Assembly: GCF_000425805.1 (NCBI RefSeq)
Contig: NZ_KE384456.1
Span: 124,001-188,000 of the forward strand
DNA from: Pseudomonas vranovensis DSM 16006
Lineage (GTDB): Bacteria > Pseudomonadota > Gammaproteobacteria > Pseudomonadales > Pseudomonadaceae
DNA length: 64,000 bases
Direction: 5' to 3'
The notes beneath the pieces were generated by a model. It saw only the letters and a list, made by a program, of their open reading frames with translations. It did no database searches and was not told the origin of the DNA. A program made the translations under genes and the position numbers. Positions 17,890 to 26,918 of the stretch are shown piece after piece; position 1 is the stretch's first letter, and each line of letters begins with the position of its first letter.

Positions 17890-17954
17890 GTAGAAGAAGA
17901 GTTTTATTAACGTCCGCTCACGACCCTGACCACGACTGTAAGTGCTTTCTACCT

Positions 17955-18806
17955 ATGGCTAAAATTATCGGCATCATCGTCGTATTCGCGAGCGTGCTCG
18001 GCGGATATGTTCTCTCTCACGGCAAGATTGCAGCGCTGATCCAGCCTTTTGAAGTGCTGATCATTGGCGGTGCGGCTTTTGGTGCGTTCCTCCAGGCCAA
18101 CCCGGGTTACATGACCATGCATGTAATCAAGAAGTCCCTGAAGATGTTCGGTACGCGCTTTACCCACACCTTCTATATAGAAGTGCTGGGGCTGGTCTAC
18201 GAGATTCTCAACAAGAGTCGGCGCGAAGGCATGATGGCGATCGAAGCCGATATCGAAGACGCCGCTGCCAGTCCCATTTTTGCCAAATACCCGGCTGTAC
18301 TGGGCGATGACCGCATGACCGCATACATTTGCGATTACCTGCGCATCATGTCCACCGGCAACATGGCACCGCACGAACTCGAAGGCCTGTTCGACATGGA
18401 ACTGCTGAGCATGAAAGAAGAGCTCGAGCACCCGTCCCATGCGGTGACCGGCATCGCCGATGGCATGCCAGGTTTCGGTATCGTTGCAGCTGTGCTGGGT
18501 ATCGTGGTGACCATGGCCTCGCTGGGTGATGGCGACCAACAGTCCATCGGCCTGCACGTAGGTGCTGCGTTGGTCGGTACCTTCTTCGGTATTCTCGCCG
18601 CATATGGCTTCTTCGGCCCGCTGGCAACGGCCCTGCGCCAGGATGCCAAGGAAGAGCTGAATGTCTATGAAGCGATCAAGGCGTCACTGGTGGCCTCGGC
18701 TTCCGGCATGCCGCCGTCGCTGGCCGTAGAGTTCGGTCGCAAGGTGCTGTACCCGGCCCACCGTCCTAGCTTCTCCGAGCTGGAACAAGCGGTTCGCGGA
18801 CGCTGA
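17955..18806 (+). CDS. motA: Flagellar motor stator protein MotA
   Basis: This 283-residue inner-membrane stator subunit forms the proton channel of the flagellar motor with MotB. Four membrane segments are visible: two near the N-terminus (MAKIIGIIVVFASVLGGY; VLIIGGAAFGAFL) and two in the VTGIADGMPGFGIVAAVLGIVV to FGPLATAL stretch. A charged cytoplasmic loop that contacts FliG lies between the pairs. motB follows after 3 bases. The ribosome binding site is weak. Confidence 0.96.
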   Translation: MAKIIGIIVVFASVLGGYVLSHGKIAALIQPFEVLIIGGAAFGAFLQANPGYMTMHVIKKSLKMFGTRFTHTFYIEVLGLVYEILNKSRREGMMAIEADIEDAAASPIFAKYPAVLGDDRMTAYICDYLRIMSTGNMAPHELEGLFDMELLSMKEELEHPSHAVTGIADGMPGFGIVAAVLGIVVTMASLGDGDQQSIGLHVGAALVGTFFGILAAYGFFGPLATALRQDAKEELNVYEAIKASLVASASGMPPSLAVEFGRKVLYPAHRPSFSELEQAVRGR

Positions 18807-18809
18807 GTC

Positions 18810-19826
18810 ATGGAGAACAATCAGCCCATTATCGTCAAGCGCATCAAGCGCTTCGGCGACGGCCATCACGGTGGCGCCTGGAAGATCGCCTTCGCTGACT
18901 TTGCCACGGCGATGATGGCGTTCTTCCTGGTGCTCTGGTTGCTGTCCACGGCCACGCCGGAACAGAAGATCGCCATTGCCGGCTACTTCAAAGACCCGAT
19001 CGGGTTCTCCGAGAGTGGCACGCCTTATGTGATCGACCTGGGTGGCTCGCCCAAGCTCGCGCCGGAAAAAACCATCAACCCGGAAGAAAAGTCCGAGCAC
19101 ACGCCCGACACCAGTATCCAGTTGGACAAGGAACAGGTCGAGAGCATGGCCGAACAGGTCGAGCGTGAGCGACTTGAGCTGTTGCTGCAGGAGCTGCAGA
19201 ACAAGGTCGAGGAAAACCCGCAGTTGCAGAAATTCAAGGACCAGATTCTCTTCGAAATTACCCAGGATGGCCTGCGTATCCAGATCATGGATGCCGAGAA
19301 TCGGCCGATGTTCGATCTGGGCAGCGCACATTTGCAGCCTTACTTTGAAGACATCCTGCTGGCCATGGCCGATACCATCAAGGCGGTGCCCAACAAGATC
19401 AGCATCAGCGGCCATACCGATGCCAAGCCTTACGCGGGTACAGGCGAGTACGGCAACTGGGAGCTTTCGGCCAACCGTGCCAATGCGGCGCGTCGTGCAC
19501 TGGTTGCCGGTGGCTACCCTGATAGCCAGGTAGCACGTGTAGTCGGCTATGCTTCTTCGTCGTTGTTTGACCGAGCGAACCCGCTCAATCCGGTAAACCG
19601 GCGCATTGATATCATCGTGCTGACCAAGAAGGCCCAGCGCACCATCGAAGGTGAGCAGCCCCAGCCAGCAGCGCCTGAAAACAATCCGCCGGCTCCTGTC
19701 ACGCCTGCGCCTGCAGCGCCATCGCAAACAGTTCCCGAAGCCGAGCCGATGCAGCCGCGTGAGTTGCGCGAGAAGCTGAATATCTTCGAAGACGGTGTAT
19801 TGAAGATGGATCAGAGCAAGGAGTGA
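18810..19826 (+). CDS. motB: Flagellar motor stator protein MotB
   Basis: This 338-residue stator partner has a single membrane helix after KIAFADFATAMMAFFLVLWLLS. The proton-carrying Asp30 stands just before the helix. A plug/linker region and an OmpA-type peptidoglycan-binding domain follow (ISGHTDAKPY, WELSANRANAARR). The tail is Pro/Ala-rich, ending near DGVLKMDQSKE. It is co-transcribed with motA. Confidence 0.96.
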   Translation: MENNQPIIVKRIKRFGDGHHGGAWKIAFADFATAMMAFFLVLWLLSTATPEQKIAIAGYFKDPIGFSESGTPYVIDLGGSPKLAPEKTINPEEKSEHTPDTSIQLDKEQVESMAEQVERERLELLLQELQNKVEENPQLQKFKDQILFEITQDGLRIQIMDAENRPMFDLGSAHLQPYFEDILLAMADTIKAVPNKISISGHTDAKPYAGTGEYGNWELSANRANAARRALVAGGYPDSQVARVVGYASSSLFDRANPLNPVNRRIDIIVLTKKAQRTIEGEQPQPAAPENNPPAPVTPAPAAPSQTVPEAEPMQPRELREKLNIFEDGVLKMDQSKE

Positions 19827-19846
19827 TTCCGCTTCATGATCGAAAC

Positions 19847-19877
19847 GCCCGTGTGCAGTGATGTCCACGGGCTTTTT
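19847..19877 (+). terminator. Terminator after motB
   Basis: GCCCGTG and CACGGGC arms are followed by five T. Confidence 0.85.
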
Positions 19878-19893
19878 GCTTTAGGGGGATAGG

Positions 19894-20376
19894 TCAGAAG
19901 CCACGACGGATCTTGGCCTTGAGGTCGGCATGGAAAAAGTCCGCATTGGCGCGATTGGTGGCCTGGGCGTCAGGGTCTTCACGGGTGATCGAGCGCTTGA
20001 AGGTCCGTTCATCGTGATAGGCATGCACAAACAGGTCGATATGCTCGCGTGTGGTCATGATCGGCCATTTCTCCAGGTAACCCGATGGCGCGCTGCCTGC
20101 GTATTGGTACAACGACATGCGCCTGTTGGTCAGGGTGCCAGCGCCCAGTTGGAAGGGTAGCCACCACGCATGGGGCGTATCTTGCGATAGCACCACGATC
20201 AGATGGCTGCAGCTATTGACATGACGCGTGATGAGGCCGCAGATAGCGTCAGTGGTCTGTTGATCATCGTTGTCGAACAGGTCCAGCTGAGTGGCGATGC
20301 CTTCGAGTTTCAGGCGTTCGTTGATAGTGAAGGCGTCAAGCCGATCACTGTGGCGGTAGCTGATAAAAACAGGCAT
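19894..20376 (-). CDS. Small TIR-domain protein
   Basis: The 160-residue protein is almost entirely one TIR-like domain. It starts with the strand-A signature MPVFISYRHSD, followed by a helix (FTINERLKLEGI), HLIVVLSQDT and then WWLPFQLGAGTL. TIR domains either cleave NAD+ or act as interaction modules. The Glu usually found in the W..xE[IL] segment appears to be Gln here (PFQLG), so NADase activity is doubtful. The ATG at 20376 follows GGAGGG and is preferred over an 83-residue upstream extension. It stands alone between motB and rsgA, with no Thoeris, CBASS or other defence partner. Confidence 0.75.
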   Translation of the reverse strand: MPVFISYRHSDRLDAFTINERLKLEGIATQLDLFDNDDQQTTDAICGLITRHVNSCSHLIVVLSQDTPHAWWLPFQLGAGTLTNRRMSLYQYAGSAPSGYLEKWPIMTTREHIDLFVHAYHDERTFKRSITREDPDAQATNRANADFFHADLKAKIRRGF

Positions 20377-20641
20377 CAGAAGCACCCTCCGGGCAAGGTG
20401 CAGAGGCAGCGGATGGGCAAGGGTTGGATTGTCATAGTTGATTCCTTTCATGCACAGGGCATGGGGTGGCTCGCTTGGTGATGGCGAATCTGAAAGGTGA
20501 CAATCTGCGAAAGTATTTCTGGCAGCAAGGGACCACGGCGAATAAGGAATTACCCCGCAATAGCCGGTAATTTCCCCTACAAAAATGCCGCTGTTTTGAG
20601 AGGTGAGGCTCGTTGCGAGCCTCACGCGGCGACTGAAAGTT

Positions 20642-21673
20642 TCAGTATGTGTCTTGAGGCAGGCTGGCGATGATCGAGCGGTAGCTGTTCATGCGCTGTT
20701 GTTGCACGCGACCATCCTCCAGGGCCTTGAGCAACGCGCAACCGGGTTCGCGGTCGTGCTTGCAATCGCGAAAGCGGCACGTGCCAATCAGGTCGTTGAA
20801 CTCGATGAACCCGGCCTCGACATCGGCCCGACTGACATGGCCCAGGCCAAATTCGCGGATGCCGGGGGAGTCGATCAGCTCGCCGCCGCCAGGAAAGTGG
20901 TACAGGCGCGCGGTGGTGGTGGTGTGGGTACCTTGGCCGGACCACTCGGACAAATCGCCGACCCGGGTCTGCACTTCGGGCAGCAGGCTGTTGACCAGCG
21001 ACGATTTGCCGACGCCCGACTGGCCAACGAACACGCTGATATGGCCATCCAGGCGTGCTTGCAGCTGCTGCATGCCGTCGCCGTGGTGGGCCGAAACTTC
21101 CAGTATCGGGTAGCCCAGTTGACGATACACCGCCAACAGCGCGTTGAGCGCCGGGGCGTTCTCCTCGTTGATCAGGTCGGCCTTGTTCAGCAGCAACAAC
21201 GGATGAATGCCGGCATGTTCGGCTGCGACCAGGTAGCGATCGATCAGGTTGGCGTGAGGTTCGGGGGCCGGGGCAAAGACGATCACGATCAGGTCGACGT
21301 TGGCCGCCACCGGCTTGAGTTGGCCGCGACTGTCGGGCCGGCACAGCTCGGTGCTGCGTGGCATCTGCGCAACGATTACGCCGATACCCTGGTTGCCGGC
21401 GCGCCAGACGACACGGTCGCCAGTGACCAGCGCTGGCAGGTTGGCGCGCAAGTGACAACGAAATACCTGGCCGGCACCCTCGCCATCCTGGGCCTCGACC
21501 TCGACCTGTACGCCAAAGTGGGCGATGACCAGGCCGAGTTGCTCCGGCCCCAGGTCGCCGCCTTCGAGTTCCTTCAGGGTCTGTTGTTCGCGTTTGGCGG
21601 CGCGGGCAGCGCGTTCACCCTGGATTTTTTCGATCCGCCAGTTTTGGCGGCGATTGAGCTGGCGTTTGGCCAT
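20642..21673 (-). CDS. rsgA: Small ribosomal subunit biogenesis GTPase RsgA
   Basis: This 343-residue circularly permuted GTPase acts in late 30S maturation. An OB-fold precedes the G domain, in which G4 (LLNKADL) comes before G1 (GQSGVGKSSLVN) and G3 (DSPGI). A C-terminal zinc-binding pattern is visible in CRFRDCKHDREPGC. The ATG at 21673 (MAKRQLNRRQ) is chosen over one 24 bases upstream because it matches the family. It is divergent from orn, as in E. coli. Confidence 0.94.
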   Translation of the reverse strand: MAKRQLNRRQNWRIEKIQGERAARAAKREQQTLKELEGGDLGPEQLGLVIAHFGVQVEVEAQDGEGAGQVFRCHLRANLPALVTGDRVVWRAGNQGIGVIVAQMPRSTELCRPDSRGQLKPVAANVDLIVIVFAPAPEPHANLIDRYLVAAEHAGIHPLLLLNKADLINEENAPALNALLAVYRQLGYPILEVSAHHGDGMQQLQARLDGHISVFVGQSGVGKSSLVNSLLPEVQTRVGDLSEWSGQGTHTTTTARLYHFPGGGELIDSPGIREFGLGHVSRADVEAGFIEFNDLIGTCRFRDCKHDREPGCALLKALEDGRVQQQRMNSYRSIIASLPQDTY

Positions 21674-21764
21674 GAAGGTTCCGTGTTCGGCATGCATTAT
21701 TAAACGGCGAGGAGTTTAGCACGCTCCACTAGGCTAAACTGCGCACCTACCGAGGAGCAGAATC

Positions 21765-22307
21765 ATGCAGAACCCACAGAACCTGATCTGGATCGATCTG
21801 GAAATGACCGGCCTGGATCCGGACCATGACGTCATCATCGAGATGGCCACCATTGTCACCGACAGCGACCTGAACACCCTGGCCGAAGGCCCGGTGATTG
21901 CCATTCATCACAGCGATGAAGTGCTGGCGCGCATGGACGACTGGAATACCCGTACCCACGGTGCCTCGGGCCTGACCCAGCGGGTCAAGGACAGCAAGGT
22001 CAGCATGGCAGAAGCCGAAGCCCAGACCATTGCCTTCCTCGAACAGTGGGTGCCCAAGGGCAAGTCGCCGATCTGCGGCAACAGCATCTGCCAGGATCGA
22101 CGCTTCCTGTATCGCCATATGCGCAGCCTGGAAAACTACTTCCACTACCGCAACCTTGATGTCTCTACCCTCAAGGAGCTGGCTGCACGCTGGGCGCCAG
22201 AGGTTCGCGACAGTTTCAAGAAGGGTGGAACCCACCTGGCGCTGGACGATATCCGCGAGTCGATCAACGAACTGCGCCATTATCGCGAGCACTTCATCAA
22301 GTTCTGA
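21765..22307 (+). CDS. orn: Oligoribonuclease
   Basis: This 180-residue DEDDh 3'-5' exonuclease degrades 2-5-nt RNA fragments and pGpG, the last step of c-di-GMP breakdown. D11 and E13 are in WIDLEMTGLDP, and the terminal HLALDDIRESI holds the final acidic residue. A good GAGGAG ribosome binding site precedes the ATG. Confidence 0.96.
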   Translation: MQNPQNLIWIDLEMTGLDPDHDVIIEMATIVTDSDLNTLAEGPVIAIHHSDEVLARMDDWNTRTHGASGLTQRVKDSKVSMAEAEAQTIAFLEQWVPKGKSPICGNSICQDRRFLYRHMRSLENYFHYRNLDVSTLKELAARWAPEVRDSFKKGGTHLALDDIRESINELRHYREHFIKF

Positions 22308-22407
22308 CGGCTTCGGCGCAGGGTTGTACAGACAATCCATGCTGCGCCCCCTTTTGGTGCCTGTGGCAACTGGTTAGACTGCGCGCCCCCTTGCACGGAT
22401 CTGCGCC

Positions 22408-23019
22408 ATGTTGTTGATGCTCTACCTCATTGCAATCACCGCCGAAGCCATGACGGGCGCGTTGTCTGCGGGACGACGCGGCATGGACTGGTTCGGCGTG
22501 GTGTTGATCGCCTGCATCACCGCCCTGGGCGGCGGCTCGGTGCGCGATGTGCTATTGGGGCACTACCCGCTGACCTGGGTAAAACACCCGGAGTACCTGG
22601 TACTGACCAGCTTTGCCGCGTTGATGACCATCTTCATTGCGCCACTGATGCGGCATTTGCGCTCATTGTTCCTGGTACTCGATGCACTGGGGCTGGTGGC
22701 CTTTACTCTGATTGGCTGCATGACGGCGCTGGAGATGGGCCAGGGTATGCTGGTGGCATCGATCAGTGGGGTGATCACCGGGGTGTTTGGCGGCATCCTG
22801 CGGGATATTTTCTGTAACGATATTCCGTTGATCTTCCGCCGCGAACTCTACGCCAGTGTTTCCTTTGCGGCGGCCTGGTTCTACCTGGGGTGCGTCTATT
22901 TCAAGGTCCCGGGCGAGCAGGCCATCCTGCTCACGCTATTTGGCGGGTTCCTTCTGCGCCTGTTGGCCATCCGGTTCCATTGGGAAATGCCGAAGTTTCA
23001 TTACAACGACGAGCATTGA
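22408..23019 (+). CDS. TRIC-family cation channel (UPF0126, YadS-like)
   Basis: This 203-residue inner-membrane protein has about seven helices and the duplicated glycine motif of the family: GGGSVRDVLLG near residue 44 and GGILRDIFCNDIP near 130. Prokaryotic TRIC homologues form trimeric K+-permeable channels. Why it sits between orn and queG is not apparent. It converges on queG with a 3-base gap. Confidence 0.85.
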   Translation: MLLMLYLIAITAEAMTGALSAGRRGMDWFGVVLIACITALGGGSVRDVLLGHYPLTWVKHPEYLVLTSFAALMTIFIAPLMRHLRSLFLVLDALGLVAFTLIGCMTALEMGQGMLVASISGVITGVFGGILRDIFCNDIPLIFRRELYASVSFAAAWFYLGCVYFKVPGEQAILLTLFGGFLLRLLAIRFHWEMPKFHYNDEH

Positions 23020-23022
23020 TTA

Positions 23023-24108
23023 TCACGGAGCAGGTGCGGGCTTGCCCCGCGCGGCGTGTTGTTCGAGCGCCCATTGCACGTGCTCACGCACCAGCTCCGA
23101 CGGATAATCCTGTCGCGCCTTGAGCGCCTCCAGCACCGGAATGGTCGAAGGCGCATTCCCCAGCCCGACCGCCAGGTTGCGTAACCAGCGCTCATAGCCG
23201 GCGCGGCGCAATGGCGAGCCTTCGGTGTTGCTGAGGAACGTGGCTTCGTCCCACAGAAACAACTCGGCAAGCCCGGCGTTATCCAGGTTGTGCCGCGGTT
23301 TGAAGTCATTCTCGCTGGTGGGCCGGGCGAAGCGGTTCCAGGGGCAGACGATCTGACAGTCATCGCAGCCGAATACGCGGTTGCCGATCAATGCCCGCAG
23401 CTCTTCGGGGATGGCGCTTTTCAGCTCGATGGTCAGGTAGGAGATGCACCGGCGCGCGTCCAGTACATACGGACCGACAAATGCCTGGGTCGGGCAGATA
23501 TCCAGGCAGGCACTGCAGCGGCCGCAATGTTCGCTGGCCTGCGGTGGGTCGACAGGTAGCGGCAGATCGACGAACAACTCGCTGAGAAAGAAGTAGCTGC
23601 CGGCCTTGCGGTTGAGCAGCAAGGTATTCTTGCCGATCCAGCCCAGACCGGCCTGCTCGGCAATGGCTTTCTCCAGTACCGGGGCGCTATCGACGAACGC
23701 GCGGAAGCCAAACGGGCCGATCTCTGTCTGGATGCGTTCGGCCAGGTGTTGCACGCGCTTGCGGATCAGCTTGTGATAATCGCGGCCCAAAGCGTAACGG
23801 GAGATGTAGGCCTTCTCTGGATGAGCCAGTTGCTGGGCCATGCGGGTGTCCCCCGGCAGGTAGTCCATGCGCAGCGACACCACGCGCAGGGTGCCTGGCA
23901 CCAGTTCGTCGGGGTGCGAGCGCTTGCTGCCATGGGCGCCCATGTAGTCCATCTCACCGTGGTAGCCCGCGTGCAGCCAGCGTTCCAGGTGTTGCTCGTG
24001 CTCGGCCAGATCCACCCCGGCGATGCCGACATGGGCAAAGCCGAGTTCTTTGCCCCAATCCTTGATCGATTGGGCCAGTGCGGGAAGATCGGGGATGGCA
24101 GCAGACAT
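23023..24108 (-). CDS. queG: Epoxyqueuosine reductase
   Basis: This 361-residue cobalamin-dependent iron-sulfur enzyme reduces epoxyqueuosine to queuosine in tRNA. Two 4Fe-4S ligand sets are visible: CGRCSACLDICP near residues 194-206 and CDDCQIVCP near 250. The N-terminal half is the cobalamin-binding region, and HEAT-like helices close the protein. It is divergent from nnrD, as in the conserved queG/nnr-tsaE-amiB order. Confidence 0.94.
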   Translation of the reverse strand: MSAAIPDLPALAQSIKDWGKELGFAHVGIAGVDLAEHEQHLERWLHAGYHGEMDYMGAHGSKRSHPDELVPGTLRVVSLRMDYLPGDTRMAQQLAHPEKAYISRYALGRDYHKLIRKRVQHLAERIQTEIGPFGFRAFVDSAPVLEKAIAEQAGLGWIGKNTLLLNRKAGSYFFLSELFVDLPLPVDPPQASEHCGRCSACLDICPTQAFVGPYVLDARRCISYLTIELKSAIPEELRALIGNRVFGCDDCQIVCPWNRFARPTSENDFKPRHNLDNAGLAELFLWDEATFLSNTEGSPLRRAGYERWLRNLAVGLGNAPSTIPVLEALKARQDYPSELVREHVQWALEQHAARGKPAPAP

Positions 24109-24138
24109 GGGAAATAAGGCAACGCAGACTCAGGTGCG

Positions 24139-24144
24139 TATAAT
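24139..24144 (+). promoter_or_regulatory. Possible -10 box for the nnrD-hfq operon
   Basis: A perfect TATAAT lies 28 bases before nnrD in the 63-base divergent gap. No good -35 box is seen, so this is tentative. Confidence 0.4.
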
Positions 24145-24171
24145 TCTGCCAGACATCGGAGCCTTTGACCC

Positions 24172-25032
24172 ATGCCTCAGACCAAACACCCTCCTGGCCA
24201 GCTGGAACTACTGACCAGTATCGGCCTCGCGCCACTACCACCCCGCGCGCTTGCGGCCCAGAAAGGTGACTTCGGCCACGTGCTGGTGGTAGGTGGCGAC
24301 CGAGGTACCGGCGGTGCCGTCCTGCTCAGCGCCGAAGCAGCATTGCGCTGCGGGGCCGGGCTGGTATCGCTGGCCACCCGCAGTGAGCAGGTACCCGCTG
24401 CCCTGGCGCGCTTGCCGGAGGTGATGGCCCTGGGCGTTCATTCTGCCAACCAGCTGATGACACCCATCGAGCGCGCATCGGTACTGGTGGTAGGGCCGGG
24501 CCTGGGGCAGGCCGCCTGGGGGCGTAGCCTGTTGTCGGCAGTCGCTAATGCCAAGGTGCCGCAAGTATGGGACGCCGATGCCTTGAACCTGCTGGCCCGA
24601 GCACCATTGCCGCTGCACGCGGGTTCCCTGATCACGCCGCACCCGGGGGAGGCAGCCCGGTTGCTGGGGATCTCCACCGAGGCGGTCCAGGCGGACCGTC
24701 CCGGGGCTGCGCGCAAACTGGCGCGCAAATATGCGGTCGTGTGTGTACTCAAGGGTGCTGGCACCCTGATTGCGGACCCGGTCGGGAGCGTGGCGCTGTG
24801 CAAGCGCGGGCATCCCGCCATGACGGGCGCGGGCCTGGGGGATGTATTGAGTGGGGTATTGGCCGCCCTGTTGGCCCAGAAGATGTCGAGCTGGGACGCA
24901 GCGTGCCTGGGTGTCTGGCTTCACGCCTGTGCCGGCGAGCGGCTGGGCGCGCAAGGCCGCGGGCTGGCGGCCAGTGATCTGGTCCCGGCGATTCGTCATT
25001 TATTGGAGGAGCATTCAGCGTGTCAGGCGTAA
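24172..25032 (+). CDS. nnrD: ADP/ATP-dependent NAD(P)H-hydrate dehydratase (YjeF C-terminal domain)
   Basis: This ribokinase-like enzyme of 286 residues repairs hydrated NAD(P)H. HVLVVGGDRGTGGA lies near residue 37, and the substrate/anion-hole motif TGAGLGDVLSG near 217. E. coli carries an additional N-terminal epimerase domain in the same chain. Here it is absent, and the upstream gene is queG, so the epimerase must be encoded elsewhere. tsaE starts inside its 3' end. Confidence 0.88.
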   Translation: MPQTKHPPGQLELLTSIGLAPLPPRALAAQKGDFGHVLVVGGDRGTGGAVLLSAEAALRCGAGLVSLATRSEQVPAALARLPEVMALGVHSANQLMTPIERASVLVVGPGLGQAAWGRSLLSAVANAKVPQVWDADALNLLARAPLPLHAGSLITPHPGEAARLLGISTEAVQADRPGAARKLARKYAVVCVLKGAGTLIADPVGSVALCKRGHPAMTGAGLGDVLSGVLAALLAQKMSSWDAACLGVWLHACAGERLGAQGRGLAASDLVPAIRHLLEEHSACQA

Positions 25033-25490
25033 CCCTGTTTTTGGCCGACGAAGAGGCCATGGTCCGCTTCGGCGCCCGCATTGCCGAGGTGACCAGAGGT
25101 CACGGCGTGATATTTCTTGAAGGGGACCTGGGGGCGGGCAAGACCACCCTGTCGCGGGGCATCATTCGTGGCCTCGGGCACACTGGCGCAGTCAAAAGCC
25201 CGACCTTCACGGTGGTAGAACCCTATGAAATCGGTGAGGTTCGCGCCTTCCATTTCGACCTCTATCGCCTGGTCGATCCAGAAGAGCTGGAGTTCATGGG
25301 CATCCGTGACTATTTCGAAGGTGATGCCCTGTGCCTGTTTGAATGGCCCCAAAACGGGGCGGGTGTTTTGCCAAAGCCCGACCTGACCATTACCATAAGC
25401 CCCCAGGCGAGCGGACGTTCGCTGAACCTGTCGCCGCAGGGGGCACGTGGCGAAGCCTGGTGTGCCGCTCTGGCCTTGGAATTCAAATAG
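25020..25490 (+). CDS. tsaE: tRNA threonylcarbamoyladenosine biosynthesis ATPase TsaE
   Basis: This 156-residue P-loop protein is needed with TsaB and TsaD for t6A formation at position 37 of ANN-decoding tRNAs. The Walker A motif GDLGAGKTT lies near residue 36, and SPTFTVVEPY follows at the switch region. The start is GTG at 25020, eight bases after GGAGGA, and overlaps nnrD by 13 bases. Confidence 0.94.
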   Translation: MSGVTLFLADEEAMVRFGARIAEVTRGHGVIFLEGDLGAGKTTLSRGIIRGLGHTGAVKSPTFTVVEPYEIGEVRAFHFDLYRLVDPEELEFMGIRDYFEGDALCLFEWPQNGAGVLPKPDLTITISPQASGRSLNLSPQGARGEAWCAALALEFK

Positions 25491-25505
25491 AAAATGGGGA
25501 TAGGT

Positions 25506-26918
25506 ATGCGCTTTCGCGCACTGGTTGCGGTCGTAGGATTGCTGCTTACGGCGGTAACTGTTGATGCACTGGCCGTCACGCAAGTCAAAAGTATGCGTTT
25601 GTGGCGAGCGCCGGATAACACACGGCTGGTGTTCGACCTTTCCGGGCCTGTGCAGCACAGCGTATTTACGCTGACGGCACCCGATCGCCTGGTCATCGAC
25701 ATCAACGGTGCGACCCTGGCCGCGCCCCTGACGGTCTCGACCTCCAATACGCCGATCACGAGCGTGCGCTCGGCCCAGCGTACGCCTACCGACCTGCGCG
25801 TAGTGATCGACCTGAACAAATCGGTCACCCCCAAGAGTTTTACCCTCGCGCCCAACGCCCAGTATGGCAATCGCCTGGTCGTCGACCTGTTCGACCAGGC
25901 GGCCGACGCCGTCTCGCCGCCGCCCACCCCTCCGGTCGCTACCACCCCGGCCGTACCTGTGACGCCTACGCAGCCGGCGATCAAGCTGACCCCCGTGCCC
26001 AATGGCAAGCGTGACATCGTGATCGCCATCGATGCCGGCCACGGCGGTGAAGATCCGGGGGCTTCAGGGTCTCGGGGGCAGCATGAGAAAGACATCGTGC
26101 TGTCGATTGCCAAGGAGCTGCAGCGTCAGATCAACGGCGAAAAAGGTTATCGCGCCGAGCTGACCCGTACCGGCGACTACTTCATCCCGCTGCGCAAGCG
26201 CACCGAGATTGCCCGCAAGAAGGGCGCCGACCTGTTTATCTCGATCCATGCCGACGCCGCGCCCTCCAAGGCCGCTTTCGGTGCCTCGGTGTTTGCCCTG
26301 TCTGACCGTGGTGCTACCTCGGAAACCGCGCGGTGGCTGGCTGACAGCGAAAACCGCTCGGACCTGATCGGGGGCGCTGGCAACGTCAGCCTGGATGACA
26401 AGGACCGCATGCTCGCCGGCGTGCTCCTTGACTTGTCGATGACGGCCTCGCTGAGTTCGAGCCTGAACGTCGGACAGAAAGTGCTGGGGAACATGGGCCG
26501 GGTCACGCCGCTGCACAAGCGCCGCGTCGAACAAGCAGGCTTCATGGTGCTCAAGTCCCCGGATATCCCGTCGATCCTGGTAGAAACCGGCTTTATCTCC
26601 AACGCCAATGAGGCAGCCAAGCTGGCCACGTCGAGCCACCAGCAATCCCTGGCTCGCTCGATCCATAGTGGCGTGCGGCAGTTTTTCCAGCAGAACCCGC
26701 CACCAGGCACCTATATCGCGTTCCTGCGTGACAGTGGCAAGATCGCCCAGGGGCCACGCGAACATAGCGTGCGCCCTGGCGAAACCCTGGCCATGATCGC
26801 GGTGCGCTATCAGGTCAGCGTAGGCAGCCTGCGCAGCGCCAACAACCTCAAGAGCGATGAGCTCAAGGTTGGACAGGCCCTGAACATTCCGACCACTGCC
26901 CTGGCGGCTCAGCAATGA
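25506..26918 (+). CDS. amiB: N-acetylmuramoyl-L-alanine amidase AmiB
   Basis: This periplasmic zinc amidase cleaves septal peptidoglycan to separate daughter cells. It has a signal peptide, then an AMIN domain (about residues 25-130) and a Pro/Thr linker. The amidase_3 domain follows with the zinc His in IDAGHGGEDPGASG near residue 175. A C-terminal LysM repeat (HSVRPGETLAMIAVRYQVS) is visible. The ATG at 25506 sits close after GGGGATAGG and starts the signal peptide cleanly. An ATG at 25494 is the alternative. mutL overlaps the stop. Confidence 0.94.
   Translation: MRFRALVAVVGLLLTAVTVDALAVTQVKSMRLWRAPDNTRLVFDLSGPVQHSVFTLTAPDRLVIDINGATLAAPLTVSTSNTPITSVRSAQRTPTDLRVVIDLNKSVTPKSFTLAPNAQYGNRLVVDLFDQAADAVSPPPTPPVATTPAVPVTPTQPAIKLTPVPNGKRDIVIAIDAGHGGEDPGASGSRGQHEKDIVLSIAKELQRQINGEKGYRAELTRTGDYFIPLRKRTEIARKKGADLFISIHADAAPSKAAFGASVFALSDRGATSETARWLADSENRSDLIGGAGNVSLDDKDRMLAGVLLDLSMTASLSSSLNVGQKVLGNMGRVTPLHKRRVEQAGFMVLKSPDIPSILVETGFISNANEAAKLATSSHQQSLARSIHSGVRQFFQQNPPPGTYIAFLRDSGKIAQGPREHSVRPGETLAMIAVRYQVSVGSLRSANNLKSDELKVGQALNIPTTALAAQQ

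Noticed and set aside
19894..20376. A Thoeris or other TIR-based defence system
   Set aside because: No ThsA, SMODS or other effector gene is adjacent, and the presumed catalytic Glu is Gln.
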